The notes under the pieces are model-generated. The model was given only the letters and a program-made list of their open reading frames with translations, did not search any database and was not told the DNA's origin. From Paracrocinitomix mangrovi (GTDB lineage Bacteria > Bacteroidota > Bacteroidia > Flavobacteriales_D > Crocinitomicaceae), in the NCBI RefSeq assembly GCF_019740355.2, contig NZ_CP091819.1:1364001-1428000 (forward strand): a stretch of 64,000 nt of DNA. The letters run 5' to 3'. Positions 9,549 through 19,001 of this stretch are shown one piece after another (the stretch's first letter is position 1; the number at the start of each line of letters is the position of its first letter). Made by a program: the position numbers and the translations under genes.

Positions 9549-10784
9549 TTAGTATTCTTCTGCTAATGTATTTTCTACCATTTGTTCTAAATCCGCCAAT
9601 TGGATTTCAATAAAATCCCTCTTCTTAATAATGTATCGATTCCAAAATGATTTAAACTTTACATCACTTAGCTTATCAGCAAAATAATAATAGTGACCTT
9701 TCTTTTCAACAATTGCAATAACAAGATCGCTAGTTGTTGATCCACATGGATAATATTTGCTTTTATTAGATTTAATTAAATCACCACGTCGTACAATGTT
9801 GGGATCTTTTGTAACAAGATATCCCTTACTGTAGTCAAATCCTTTTGTTTTTACAACCAAGCCCTCATCAGCAAATAAGCTTTTTAACATGTTTTTTGTA
9901 TTAGCTATCATTTCTGCTGCAGGTGATAAAACAGGAGCGTCTAAATTAACGCTTGGCATACTCCTGGTTTTAAATTCATAATAACCCTCATTCTCATTAA
10001 ATGTTAATGGTGTATCAGATTCAACCCATGTAGTATCTCCATTAATCACTTTTATATCATACAACTTAAAACTTGTATCTAAATCATTTGCAGGAATTCT
10101 AACTGTAATTTCTTTATCCAAATCAACAGATTGACCTTGAACAAATGCATTGGCAAATAGCATTCCTCCTGATCGCAAGCAAGAACCTCCATCAGTTATA
10201 GTAGCCAAATTCATACTGATCATTGATGAAAGTGAATATGATTCCTGAATCCTAAAATTCACCTCACTGTTTTCAAATTCTTTAAAAGAATTTGGAGGAA
10301 TTATCAATTGAGTTCCTTCTTTGCCATATATTATTAGATCTTCCTCCTTTTCTTCTTCAATAATTTCCTTTTCAATAACAGGATCCTTAAAATAAATGAT
10401 CATATCAACTCTCCTATTTTTTGCCTGTCCAAAACTGTTTGAATTTGAAAATGCGGGCTTTTCTTCACCGTCATTTACCACAGTTTTTATTTTATCTTCT
10501 ACACCAACTGTTGACAACAATTCTATTACCGTTCCCAATCTGTTTTTTGCAAGTGTTTTATTGTAACTATTTCCAGCATGATGATCTGTATGTCCGGTGA
10601 GTTGAATTTTAACTACCTCTTTTCCATTTAGCTGATTTTGAATCCTACTTATAAATTCATTTTTAGAAATTTCATTCACTTCATACTTGTCAAGATCAAA
10701 AAATATAGTGTCACAATAAGTGCTTTGCCCATTTGAGATAAAATGTGTCATTATAATAACCACGAATATTGTTAGCTGCTTCAT
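9549..10784 (-). CDS. OmpA-family outer-membrane protein with long unassigned C-terminal region
   Basis: A 411-residue exported protein. It has a signal peptide (TIFVVIIMTHFISNGQS), then an OmpA C-like peptidoglycan-binding domain at about residues 22-135: FDLDKYEVNE, LTGHTDHHAG, LAKNRLGTVIELL, and the terminal FGQAKNRRVDMIIYF. In most OmpA proteins this domain is C-terminal; here it is N-terminal and about 270 residues follow, starting with a segment that resembles the 'IPPNSF' ZU5-like region of Bacteroidota envelope proteins. The function of the tail is unknown. It shares the upstream region with the divergent FkbM gene. Confidence 0.85.
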   Translation of the reverse strand: MKQLTIFVVIIMTHFISNGQSTYCDTIFFDLDKYEVNEISKNEFISRIQNQLNGKEVVKIQLTGHTDHHAGNSYNKTLAKNRLGTVIELLSTVGVEDKIKTVVNDGEEKPAFSNSNSFGQAKNRRVDMIIYFKDPVIEKEIIEEEKEEDLIIYGKEGTQLIIPPNSFKEFENSEVNFRIQESYSLSSMISMNLATITDGGSCLRSGGMLFANAFVQGQSVDLDKEITVRIPANDLDTSFKLYDIKVINGDTTWVESDTPLTFNENEGYYEFKTRSMPSVNLDAPVLSPAAEMIANTKNMLKSLFADEGLVVKTKGFDYSKGYLVTKDPNIVRRGDLIKSNKSKYYPCGSTTSDLVIAIVEKKGHYYYFADKLSDVKFKSFWNRYIIKKRDFIEIQLADLEQMVENTLAEEY

Positions 10785-10820
10785 AATTTTAATTTTTGAT
10801 GTTTTTTCTTTGCAATCCCA

Positions 10821-10840
10821 ACAATTGAAGAATCAATTGT
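10821..10840. promoter_or_regulatory. Inverted repeat in the OmpA / FkbM divergent intergenic region
   Basis: A perfect 8-bp inverted repeat, ACAATTGA (10821-10828) and TCAATTGT (10833-10840), with spacer AGAA. It is 37 bp from the OmpA-family start and 76 bp from the FkbM start, where a regulator could control both. No cognate regulator is known. Confidence 0.4.
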
Positions 10841-10915
10841 ATCCGGCATAGTTTTTATGTTGGATTTTTAAAATGGTAACCAAAAGCTTAAAAAGTATCT
10901 CTATTTTTACCACCT

Positions 10916-11725
10916 ATGAAGAACAAACTGAAAGCAATATTTTTTAAGCTTCGCTTTAACTTAAGTGCATCCAATAATTTTTTGTTTATGATGTACTACA
11001 AGTATTTTTATAAGCCGAAAGATGGAAGCATTGAATTGCTATTAAGTGATTTTTCAAAAAAAATAGGAACCTCTTTTAATGTCATCCAGATTGGTGCAAA
11101 TGATGGGATTACTCATGATCCAATTCATAAGTTTATTAAAAGAGATAAATGGAATGGTGTTTTACTGGAACCTCAACGCTATGTATATGAGGAATTTTTG
11201 AGTAAAATTTATAAGAAACATTCCAACATTCATACTTTAAATGCTGCTTTAGGTGAAAAGGATGGCAAAGCTAAAATCTATAAAATTGGTTTCACAAATG
11301 CCAGATGGGCAACCGGATTGACTACATTCGACAAAGCAACTCTTGAAAAAGCTTTTACAAATGGTCATGTTCAAAGAAAATGCAGTAAAGAAGGCACTCA
11401 AATCCCAGAGGATAAATCTTTGCATATAATTGAGGAAGAAGTTGAAATTATAAGTGCTGCAAGTATTATTAGTAGATACCATTTTGAACATATTCACTTA
11501 TTAATGATAGATACAGAAGGATTTGACTACGAGGTAATCAAAATGTTTAATATCTCTAAAAACAAACCTGATTTGGTAATTTATGAAAAGAGTCACTTAA
11601 GTGAAGAAGATCAAGTGGCTTGTATTCAACTTTTAAAAGATAACGGCTATAAAGTGTTTTCACAAGATGCAAATACGGTGGCATTGCAAGCATCAATTGA
11701 AGGATTTGAGACTTTTTTTAACTAA
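10916..11725 (+). CDS. FkbM-family SAM-dependent methyltransferase
   Basis: A 269-residue cytoplasmic methyltransferase. The SAM-binding motif I is seen in VIQIGANDGITHDPIHKF (near residue 56), an acidic strand in GVLLEPQRYVYEEF, and the FkbM-typical HLLMIDTEGFDYEVIKMF near residue 195. FkbM enzymes O-methylate sugars or small molecules, often on surface glycans; the substrate is not indicated because no glycan gene cluster is adjacent. The stop overlaps the convergent TolC-like gene by 4 bp. Confidence 0.9.
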   Translation: MKNKLKAIFFKLRFNLSASNNFLFMMYYKYFYKPKDGSIELLLSDFSKKIGTSFNVIQIGANDGITHDPIHKFIKRDKWNGVLLEPQRYVYEEFLSKIYKKHSNIHTLNAALGEKDGKAKIYKIGFTNARWATGLTTFDKATLEKAFTNGHVQRKCSKEGTQIPEDKSLHIIEEEVEIISAASIISRYHFEHIHLLMIDTEGFDYEVIKMFNISKNKPDLVIYEKSHLSEEDQVACIQLLKDNGYKVFSQDANTVALQASIEGFETFFN

Positions 11726-13065
11726 TTATCAGAAGGATCAAAGTTTTCGTCTATCTTGTATTGTTGCGAAATCTCTCCTGTCAGCCTCAACAAGTCATAA
11801 TGCGTTTGAAGTAAATCATACAAGCGGTCATAATAGTTAAGAACAGCTTGCTCATAGCTTAATTTAATCGCATTTAAATTAAACACGTTTATTAATCCCA
11901 GATTGTACTTTTCTTTACCTAGATTCCAAAGTTTAGATGCATTCTTTAATCTTTCAACTGCCAAATTTTTAACTTTTAATCTCGTATTGTACAGCTCAAA
12001 ATTTGAACGAAGTTGATGAGATAAATTTAATTTCATCTGTTCAATTTCAATTCCTGCCAATTCTTGTTGCAACTCAGCAATTTGAACATTTCTTTTTCTG
12101 TTCATCCCTTGAAACAAGTCATATCGCAAATTCACCGTTGCATTGTGCGACCAAGAATTAGTATTAGCACTAAAGCCTTGATCTCCATACAATCTAAAAT
12201 ATCCAACCGCAGGAGTAGTTGAAAGATTCAAAGTAATAACAGGATAGTAAGCACTTTTTTTAGCACTTACCTCAAGCTCTTTAAGTTCGTAATTAATGAA
12301 TTGATTCTTTAAACTAACATTATCAGACATCATTCTAGTTTGCAGTTCTTCATAAGTGATAACAGGAACTGAAAAATTCAATGAATCTGTCAAATTATAT
12401 TTAACACCTACATCTTCAGCCATTATCATATTCATATTGCGCATAGCATTATTATACGACAATTCTTGAAGTAGTAAATTAGTAGAATCAGTATAAATTT
12501 GATTTTCAAACTCTAACATATCCAAACTTGTACTGATCCCCATCTCACTCTTTATTTCAAAATAATCACGTTCCTTTCTTGCATAATCTAATACTTCTGT
12601 TAATACATCCATCTTTCTTTGCTGAACCACCGCACTATAATAAGCCAGTATGACATCATGTATTGTTGATTCAATAACGATAATCGCATTTCCTCTAGTT
12701 TGGGCCTGCAATGTTTCAAACCGTTCTTTATTGATCTTAATAGCAAAACCACTAAACACTGTCCACTGCATTTGTAATGAAGCCTGAAGATTATCATTTA
12801 ATAATACACCCGGAAAAAAAGTTGCCGGATTGTTGGTATTATCCTGTAAAGCCGTATTATTTGTAACATTAAGTGAAAAAGTAGGAATCAATCCAGCTTG
12901 TCCCCATGAATTTTGAAGTTTTGCAGCTTGATAATTCCCCGCAATTAATTGGATATCAAAATTCTTTTCAAGGGCTTTTTTTATGGCACCCATTACCGTC
13001 AAGTCTTCTTGAGCATAAAGACTTCCTGTCATGAATAATATTATTAAAAGCAGGTACTTTTTCAT
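11722..13065 (-). CDS. TolC-family outer-membrane efflux channel
   Basis: A 447-residue outer-membrane factor with signal peptide (LLLIILFMTGSLYAQE). It has two internally homologous halves of long alpha-helical hairpin sequence, typical of TolC/OprM, for example the ALEKNFDIQL start and DLFQGMNRKRNVQIAELQQ before the second helix bundle. It forms the outer-membrane exit duct for the RND pump encoded just upstream. The ATG overlaps the stop of the pump gene by one base (TAATG), so the two are translationally coupled. It is last in the efflux operon. Confidence 0.94.
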   Translation of the reverse strand: MKKYLLLIILFMTGSLYAQEDLTVMGAIKKALEKNFDIQLIAGNYQAAKLQNSWGQAGLIPTFSLNVTNNTALQDNTNNPATFFPGVLLNDNLQASLQMQWTVFSGFAIKINKERFETLQAQTRGNAIIVIESTIHDVILAYYSAVVQQRKMDVLTEVLDYARKERDYFEIKSEMGISTSLDMLEFENQIYTDSTNLLLQELSYNNAMRNMNMIMAEDVGVKYNLTDSLNFSVPVITYEELQTRMMSDNVSLKNQFINYELKELEVSAKKSAYYPVITLNLSTTPAVGYFRLYGDQGFSANTNSWSHNATVNLRYDLFQGMNRKRNVQIAELQQELAGIEIEQMKLNLSHQLRSNFELYNTRLKVKNLAVERLKNASKLWNLGKEKYNLGLINVFNLNAIKLSYEQAVLNYYDRLYDLLQTHYDLLRLTGEISQQYKIDENFDPSDN

Positions 13066-16000
13066 TACTCTTGTTCTTTTTCAGCTTGATGTTTCTTGTT
13101 TAGCAGGACAGGCTCCAATTCTCTTCCCGGACCGATATTCTTGTTTCCCCAAATAAGTTTAATAATATGATTGAAAACCATCTTTGGAAAAAACACCAGA
13201 ATCGGCATTAAAAACAAGGCAATTAAATACAAAAATTGTGTTGCCACTAATAACAATATTCTAGGTATAGATTTCGCAACACCTGATGCTTCTTCCAAAC
13301 GTGTTTGATCATTTTTAAATACTTCTTTGTCATTCAACACAAAGTTCCAAACTCTTCTCATATCATTGTGCACCATTATCACAGTTGGAAAGAAGAATAA
13401 AATAAAGAATGTACCGAAAATCAAACCAAATGCAATACTAACTGCCATTGGTATCAAGAACTGTGCTTGAAAAGAAGTTTCTGTAATAAGCGGAAGTAAT
13501 CCAGCCACTGTAGTTACAGAAGTAAGTAAAATTGGTCTAAATCTGGATTTTGCAGCATCAACTACTGCTTCTCTCACTCCCATTCCTTCAAGAATATTCC
13601 TGTTATAAGTATCTAAGAAAACTATTGAGTCATTTATCAAGATTCCGATTAAGGCGATCATTCCGAATGCACTTAAAATAGATACCGGCATCCCAACAAT
13701 TGAATGGCCCAAAATTCCTCCAGCAACACCGGCAGGAACGACAATCAGGATTAATAAAGCCTGCCAAACAGATGAAAAGTTCAATGACATTATCAATATC
13801 ATTACAATGAACAATATTGCCACATTTATTTTCATTGAAGTCAAAGCTTTTTCACTTCTCTCCCCCTGTCCTCTTTGAATCACATCTACACCTGGAAACT
13901 CCTGATTAATTTTAGGCACAACTTCTTTCACAATCTTACCATTAACCTCCCCTACTTTAGTTGGATCGTCTACACTCGCGTCTACAACAATTTCTCTTCT
14001 TCCATCTCTCCTTTTTAAACTTACAGGTCCTCTTTCAATATGGTAAGTTGCCAGTTCGGTCAGCAATATCTGCTTGCCATCTGCAGACTTAATACGGATA
14101 TTCTTCAGGTCTTGCTGATTCTCTCTGTCTTCTTCAGCATATCGCACCCACACCTTTACTTCATCCGTACCAATAATAACTCTTTGAGCTTCTTGACCAA
14201 ACACACCTTGCCTAACTTGTTTTGTCACCTCAAAAATTCCCATTCCGTAAAAATCGGCTTCAGGCTTCATTTCCAAATTAATTTCCTTTCTTCCCAAAGG
14301 TTCATTATCCTTAAGGTTACTTACTAAAGGTAATTCAGCTAAATATTCCTTAAATCGATCTTTGGCAGCTCTAATTTGTACATCATCATTTCCTGTAAAC
14401 GAATACTCAATTGGTTTTCCGAAGTTATTGAAGCCATTTCCAATAAAAAAGTTGGTCGCAATCTGCGTATTTTCAATTTCATGGACCTTTACCTTTATTC
14501 TTTCAATCAATGAATCTACCGGAGTCTTTTTTCCTTCTCCTTCAATGGTCATATTAAAAGTTCCAGTATGAAAACCGGATTCACCAATATTTCTGGCACT
14601 TCCAAGTATGATTGAATAATCTGATAAAAGTGTATCACCTGTTGCCTGAGCTAATTCCATATTAGCTTCGTTCACCTTGTTTTCCGCTTCCAATAACCAG
14701 GTCTTTGTAATCTCTTTACCTGTACCTTGCTCAAAAGAAATTTCCATTGAAATTCTATCCGGCTTTATTTCCGGGAAGAAAGTGTAATTAATCATTCCCT
14801 TCACACTGAAAATGATAACGAAAATGGTAAACACTAATGGCAACAATACATAAAGTCTGTACCTACCCAATACAAAATCGAGCACGTCCATAAAAACTTT
14901 ATCCTTCACATAATTAATCGCCGCAGTTATTTTGTCACGAATTTTAAATCTCAATGTACCCGGAGTAGTTTTGGATAATACTGACTTACTTGCCAAGTGA
15001 ACAGGCAAGACAACAAATGCTTCAATTAAAGAAAATGATAGTGCCAATATTACTACAATTGGCATCTCACGCATCATTTCCATTCTATCTACAAATAGTA
15101 AAATTGAAAAGGCAGCAATCGTTGTTAAAACAGAGGTAAATACAGAAGGAATCACCTCCATTGTACCGTCCAACGCAGCTTTAAATGGCCCTTTTCCTCT
15201 TTCAAAATGTGAGTAAATATTCTCCGCAATTACAATTCCATCATCCACCAAGATCCCCACAACCAATATCATCCCAAAGAGTGAAATCATATTAATTGTA
15301 AGACCTAATGCACTGGCAATTATAAACATTCCCAAAAACGAAAAAGGAATTCCAAAAGCCACCCACATTGACAGTTTTGTTGAAAGGAATAGTCCCAGCA
15401 CAATAAGCACCAAAACTAAACCTACAACTCCATTACTTGTCAATAAGTTAATTCTATCCTGAAGACTTGCATTGTACTCATATTGCATATACAACTCTGC
15501 CTTGTCATTGTTTTTGTTGTAATCTTCAATGTATTCCTTAAGAAACTCTGTTATGGCTCCCAAATCTTGATCTGGTGTCTTTTTTACATCAACTGATATT
15601 GCAGGGGTTCCTTGTGAAAATACCTCAACTGAATTTTCAGAAAAAGCTAATCTAGCATCTGCCACATCTCCAATAGTTATTTTATTTCCTTCTGGACTTG
15701 TGCGCAATACAATTTTCTCAATTTCTCTAGGGTCGGTTGTGCGTTCACGTGAACGGATTACTAATTCTTCTTCATTATTTCTTAATATACCACCTGTTAA
15801 ATCTTGATTGTTCTTCTGAATAGCTAATGAAATCTCATCTATTAAGATTCCGTATTTCAAAAGGTCATTTTCTCTAACATCTATTACCAACTCTAATTCA
15901 GGGAATCCATTTAATTCTATAATTGAAATAAGACCACTGGCATAAAGATCATTTTCAATTTTATCCGCTTCCTTTTTTAGAATCATCAAATCGTCATTAC

Positions 16001-16439
16001 CCTTTAAGCTCAGGGTTGCGACTAATTCTGACATTGGATTAGATTTCAGCTTTTGAATAACCGGTTTTTCTGCACCATCAGGAAAAGAGTTAATGCTATT
16101 TACGGCATTCTCTACATCCTTGTACATTTCATCCATGTCAGCATTTTCCAATCCTTTGATGGTAATTGATGCAAGATTTTCTGATGAAGTAGAACTCATG
16201 TAATCTACACCATCTATTCCTCGCAACGCTTGCTCAATTTTGATAGTAACACCGTCCTCCATCTCTTGAGGAGAAGCTCCGGGATATACTACATTGACCA
16301 AAATTGTACGCGGATCCAGCTCAGGAAAAAATGACTTGTTCATTTTAATCAAGCTGTAGGCACCAAACATCAATGTTACAATGATTAACGCATTGGCCCA
16401 AATATGATTCTTTATGAAAAACTGAACAATATTCCTCAT
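13065..16439 (-). CDS. RND multidrug-type efflux pump, inner-membrane permease (AcrB/MdtC family)
   Basis: A 1124-residue proton-driven pump. It begins with TM1 (ANALIIVTLMFGAYSLI) and the family-typical FFPELDPR and VVYPGASPQEMEDGV segment, followed by porter domains. The central TM block contains GILVDDGIVIAENIYSHFERG with the adjacent acidic proton-relay residues. The second half repeats the architecture (GILINDSIVFLDTYNRN). The C-terminal tail is about 60-80 residues longer than in E. coli AcrB and holds an extra hydrophobic stretch (ILLLVATQFLYLIALFLMPIL). It is the middle gene of adaptor-pump-channel with 1-3 bp junctions. The substrate is unknown. Confidence 0.95.
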   Translation of the reverse strand: MRNIVQFFIKNHIWANALIIVTLMFGAYSLIKMNKSFFPELDPRTILVNVVYPGASPQEMEDGVTIKIEQALRGIDGVDYMSSTSSENLASITIKGLENADMDEMYKDVENAVNSINSFPDGAEKPVIQKLKSNPMSELVATLSLKGNDDLMILKKEADKIENDLYASGLISIIELNGFPELELVIDVRENDLLKYGILIDEISLAIQKNNQDLTGGILRNNEEELVIRSRERTTDPREIEKIVLRTSPEGNKITIGDVADARLAFSENSVEVFSQGTPAISVDVKKTPDQDLGAITEFLKEYIEDYNKNNDKAELYMQYEYNASLQDRINLLTSNGVVGLVLVLIVLGLFLSTKLSMWVAFGIPFSFLGMFIIASALGLTINMISLFGMILVVGILVDDGIVIAENIYSHFERGKGPFKAALDGTMEVIPSVFTSVLTTIAAFSILLFVDRMEMMREMPIVVILALSFSLIEAFVVLPVHLASKSVLSKTTPGTLRFKIRDKITAAINYVKDKVFMDVLDFVLGRYRLYVLLPLVFTIFVIIFSVKGMINYTFFPEIKPDRISMEISFEQGTGKEITKTWLLEAENKVNEANMELAQATGDTLLSDYSIILGSARNIGESGFHTGTFNMTIEGEGKKTPVDSLIERIKVKVHEIENTQIATNFFIGNGFNNFGKPIEYSFTGNDDVQIRAAKDRFKEYLAELPLVSNLKDNEPLGRKEINLEMKPEADFYGMGIFEVTKQVRQGVFGQEAQRVIIGTDEVKVWVRYAEEDRENQQDLKNIRIKSADGKQILLTELATYHIERGPVSLKRRDGRREIVVDASVDDPTKVGEVNGKIVKEVVPKINQEFPGVDVIQRGQGERSEKALTSMKINVAILFIVMILIMSLNFSSVWQALLILIVVPAGVAGGILGHSIVGMPVSILSAFGMIALIGILINDSIVFLDTYNRNILEGMGVREAVVDAAKSRFRPILLTSVTTVAGLLPLITETSFQAQFLIPMAVSIAFGLIFGTFFILFFFPTVIMVHNDMRRVWNFVLNDKEVFKNDQTRLEEASGVAKSIPRILLLVATQFLYLIALFLMPILVFFPKMVFNHIIKLIWGNKNIGPGRELEPVLLNKKHQAEKEQE

Positions 16440-16442
16440 TGC

Positions 16443-17564
16443 TTACTTTATCAATACACCATATTTTGTGGTGCTATTGTAATTTCTTACTTCTTGCGTA
16501 ATAACAATCTCATTGTTATCCACCCCATTGATGAACAGACCTTTATTGTTTTCGTTTAACACACTAACTGTCCTCGTACTTAAGGTAGAATCTGATTTAT
16601 TGTAAATCATTACCTCATTTTCTTTTACAGCAGATAAAGGGACTCTGAATCCTTTAAATACTCCAGTTTCATTGATAGCTACTTTTAAATACTCACCTTC
16701 AATGAATTTATAACCATCTAATGGTTTTGGTTTTATATACGCTTCAACCGATTGTGTACTCTTATTGATTACTTCAGAGATTCTGCTCACTTTTCCTTTA
16801 CCTTTCAGTTCTCCGCTAGTTGTAAAGATGTCACACTCTGTTCCTATTTCAATATTATCAACACTTGAAGCAGGAATTGAAACCGCTATTTCAAAATTTT
16901 CTGTTTGTGCCAAGGTTAAAACTTTTGTTCCGGGATTGATAACTGTATAATCAGATACAAAAACAGCTGTTACCACGCCTGAAAATGGTGCATAAACATG
17001 AAATTTTGCTAATTGCTCTTCTAAGGCTTTTATGGCAAAATATTCAGTAAGTACATTTCTTGTTGAAAGGAATATTTTTTCCTTTTTCGTTTTCCAGGCA
17101 GGTAAAGTTGGTAGACGCTCATTAAGTTTGATGTCACCTATGTAGTCATTCCATTTATCAAATTCAGAAGGAAAATCAATTTTGATATCCGGTAGTAGTT
17201 GAGCAATGATATTTATAAACCCGCTTTTTCTTGCTCTTAAATTATACTGAGCTTCGGTATCGTTAATACTAAATATCAATTCTCCTTTTTTGAACTTAAC
17301 TCCTTCTTTGAGTTCCTTTCTTCCCTTCGATAGTTTTCCTTGAACTTCACTTGAAATATCCACAGAGTTGAAAGCAGATATGGTTCCATACCCTTCAACA
17401 TTAAATTGTTCTTCAGTGATCTTTACTTCAGAGGCTTTTAAAATTGGAACTACTGTCTCTATTTCAACCTCTTCTACTTCATCTTTAGAAAAATCAAGAC
17501 TTGAAAAAATCAAAATGTTGATTCCTACAAAAATGGCAATGATAACGACGTGTCTAACTTTCAT
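16443..17564 (-). CDS. RND efflux periplasmic adaptor subunit (membrane fusion protein)
   Basis: About 373 residues. ATG at 17564 is chosen over a TTG 96 bp upstream because it opens directly into a membrane anchor (VVIIAIFVGINILIFSS). The N-terminal half-lipoyl strand (VEGYGTISAFNSVDISSEVQGKL), a helical hairpin, the second half-lipoyl segment (YAPFSGVVTAVFVSDYTVINPGTKVLTLAQ) and the beta-barrel and membrane-proximal domains can be followed in order. It links the inner-membrane pump to the TolC-like duct. The stop is 3 bp before the pump ATG, so this is the first gene of the operon. No regulator gene is adjacent. Confidence 0.94.
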   Translation of the reverse strand: MKVRHVVIIAIFVGINILIFSSLDFSKDEVEEVEIETVVPILKASEVKITEEQFNVEGYGTISAFNSVDISSEVQGKLSKGRKELKEGVKFKKGELIFSINDTEAQYNLRARKSGFINIIAQLLPDIKIDFPSEFDKWNDYIGDIKLNERLPTLPAWKTKKEKIFLSTRNVLTEYFAIKALEEQLAKFHVYAPFSGVVTAVFVSDYTVINPGTKVLTLAQTENFEIAVSIPASSVDNIEIGTECDIFTTSGELKGKGKVSRISEVINKSTQSVEAYIKPKPLDGYKFIEGEYLKVAINETGVFKGFRVPLSAVKENEVMIYNKSDSTLSTRTVSVLNENNKGLFINGVDNNEIVITQEVRNYNSTTKYGVLIK

Positions 17565-17696
17565 ATCATGAAATTGATGCGACGCTAAATTACAGATAAG
17601 CAATATAGAATTCACAAAACTCTGAATTATTTCAATGAAGCCTACAACTACTTTATTCAAAGCTGTGTAATCTTCAATGAATCTATACTAAACATA

Positions 17697-17715
17697 ATTT
17701 GCGATAATCGCAAAT
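17697..17715. promoter_or_regulatory. Operator-like palindrome between efflux operon and CsgG-like paralogs
   Basis: ATTTGCGA and TCGCAAAT form a perfect 8-bp inverted repeat with a TAA spacer. It lies about 50 bp upstream of the TAAATTTG box of the plus-strand paralog genes and about 130 bp from the efflux operon start. The position would suit an activator of the paralogs or a shared regulator. There is no T-run, so it is not a terminator. Confidence 0.45.
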
Positions 17716-17764
17716 AATTATTTAGTCAAGCGAAATTCAATTCTAATATGGTGTATATCGCATC

Positions 17765-17772
17765 TAAATTTG
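17765..17772 (+). promoter_or_regulatory. -7 promoter element for the CsgG-like paralog pair
   Basis: TAAATTTG matches TAnnTTTG exactly and lies 27 bp before the chosen ATG at 17799, giving a leader of roughly 20 nt. A standard -33 TTG is not evident. Confidence 0.45.
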
Positions 17773-17798
17773 TAATCATAAAACGAAAACGAAATGTT

Positions 17799-18971
17799 AT
17801 GAAAACAAAAGTGATTTTTCTAAATGTGTTAATGTTTATCCTTTCAAACATTAGTGGCTATAGCCAAACTATCGCAGTAGCTCCTTTAAGCACGCACGGA
17901 ATAAATTTAACACCAGAAATAGCCGCAAAGCTGACACGCATTGAATTAGTGAAACTAGAAAAGTACAATGTTTTAGACGCTTATGATATGGAAGCAGCAT
18001 TAGAAGGCAAAGGGAACTTTAACGATTGTTACGGTAGAACTTGTCTAACTGATATGGGAAAAGCATTAGAAGTAGAACAAATAATATCAGGTTCTATTGA
18101 CAAGTTTGGACCAAAAATTATCATCTCTTTAAAGATGATCAATGTGAATACCGGTGAATTATCAAACACAAAAACTATGGAATTTGATGATCAACCTGCT
18201 GAAATTTCAAGAATGATGCAAATCACTCTACAAGAAATGCTAAGCTTACCAGTAGACGCAGAAGATAAAAAGAGATTGGCTTTTAATAATGAACTCATTA
18301 CTTCAAATAATGTAGGTAAGATAAATAACTCGGGACCTAGATTCGGAATTTCATATGTAGCCACTGGAGAGCTAAACAGTTTTTTTATGAGAGATAAAAG
18401 GCTTGGAGGTTTAGAATCAGTTCCGGTAATGAGTAATCTTGGTTATCAATTTGAAATGCAATATGTGGGAACAGAAAACTTCTCTGCATTATTTGAAATC
18501 ATCCCAAATATAGGTGGATTAGAGCAAGGGAATTTCATACCTACTTTAAGTCTATTAAATGGATTCAGATTTGGAAAATCAGGTTGGGAATTTGCATTTG
18601 GACCAAGTTTTGGGGCAAGAAAAATGCTTAGCGGAATACAAACTGACAATGGTTTTGTAGACAAAAACACCTACCTAAATAATGATTACAACAATTGGTT
18701 GAATGACCCAAACAACTTTGATGAGTGGGGATATCCTATCAACCCATATGTACAACCAAATGAAAGCTGGACCAAACAGTTAGACACAAGAGGAAATCTT
18801 GAATTTAATACCAACTGGTTAATGGCATTTGGAAGAACTTTCAGAGCAGGAGCCTTAAACATTCCGGTAAATATCTACTATTCAGGAAATAAATATGGTG
18901 GAGTAATTGGAACCAGTGTGGGCTTCAACATTATAAAAAGTAAAGAGCCAATTAATACCAGATATAGATAA
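17799..18971 (+). CDS. Secreted protein with CsgG/LpoB-like N-terminal domain, paralog 1
   Basis: About 390 residues from ATG 17799, which opens into a signal peptide (FLNVLMFILSNISGYSQ); an in-frame start 51 bp upstream is less likely. The N-terminal domain (about residues 23-150) shows the strand-helix pattern of CsgG/FlgO/LpoB-like periplasmic domains: TIAVAPLSTHG, LTRIELVKLEKYNVLDAYDM, VEQIISGSIDKFGPKIIISLKMINVNTGEL. The C-terminal half (about 180-390) is rich in beta strands and glycine (YQFEMQYVGTENFSALFEI, LLNGFRFGKSGWEFAFGPSFG) and may be a small barrel or outer-membrane domain. I know no named family with this pairing. The next gene is a close paralog. Confidence 0.8.
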   Translation: MKTKVIFLNVLMFILSNISGYSQTIAVAPLSTHGINLTPEIAAKLTRIELVKLEKYNVLDAYDMEAALEGKGNFNDCYGRTCLTDMGKALEVEQIISGSIDKFGPKIIISLKMINVNTGELSNTKTMEFDDQPAEISRMMQITLQEMLSLPVDAEDKKRLAFNNELITSNNVGKINNSGPRFGISYVATGELNSFFMRDKRLGGLESVPVMSNLGYQFEMQYVGTENFSALFEIIPNIGGLEQGNFIPTLSLLNGFRFGKSGWEFAFGPSFGARKMLSGIQTDNGFVDKNTYLNNDYNNWLNDPNNFDEWGYPINPYVQPNESWTKQLDTRGNLEFNTNWLMAFGRTFRAGALNIPVNIYYSGNKYGGVIGTSVGFNIIKSKEPINTRYR

Positions 18972-19001
18972 TTCTAAAACGAAATAATAAAAACATTGAA
19001 T

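Noticed and set aside
17565-17660. N-terminal extension of the efflux adaptor from a TTG
   Set aside because: The extension lacks a sensible signal or domain, while ATG 17564 opens directly into the membrane anchor.
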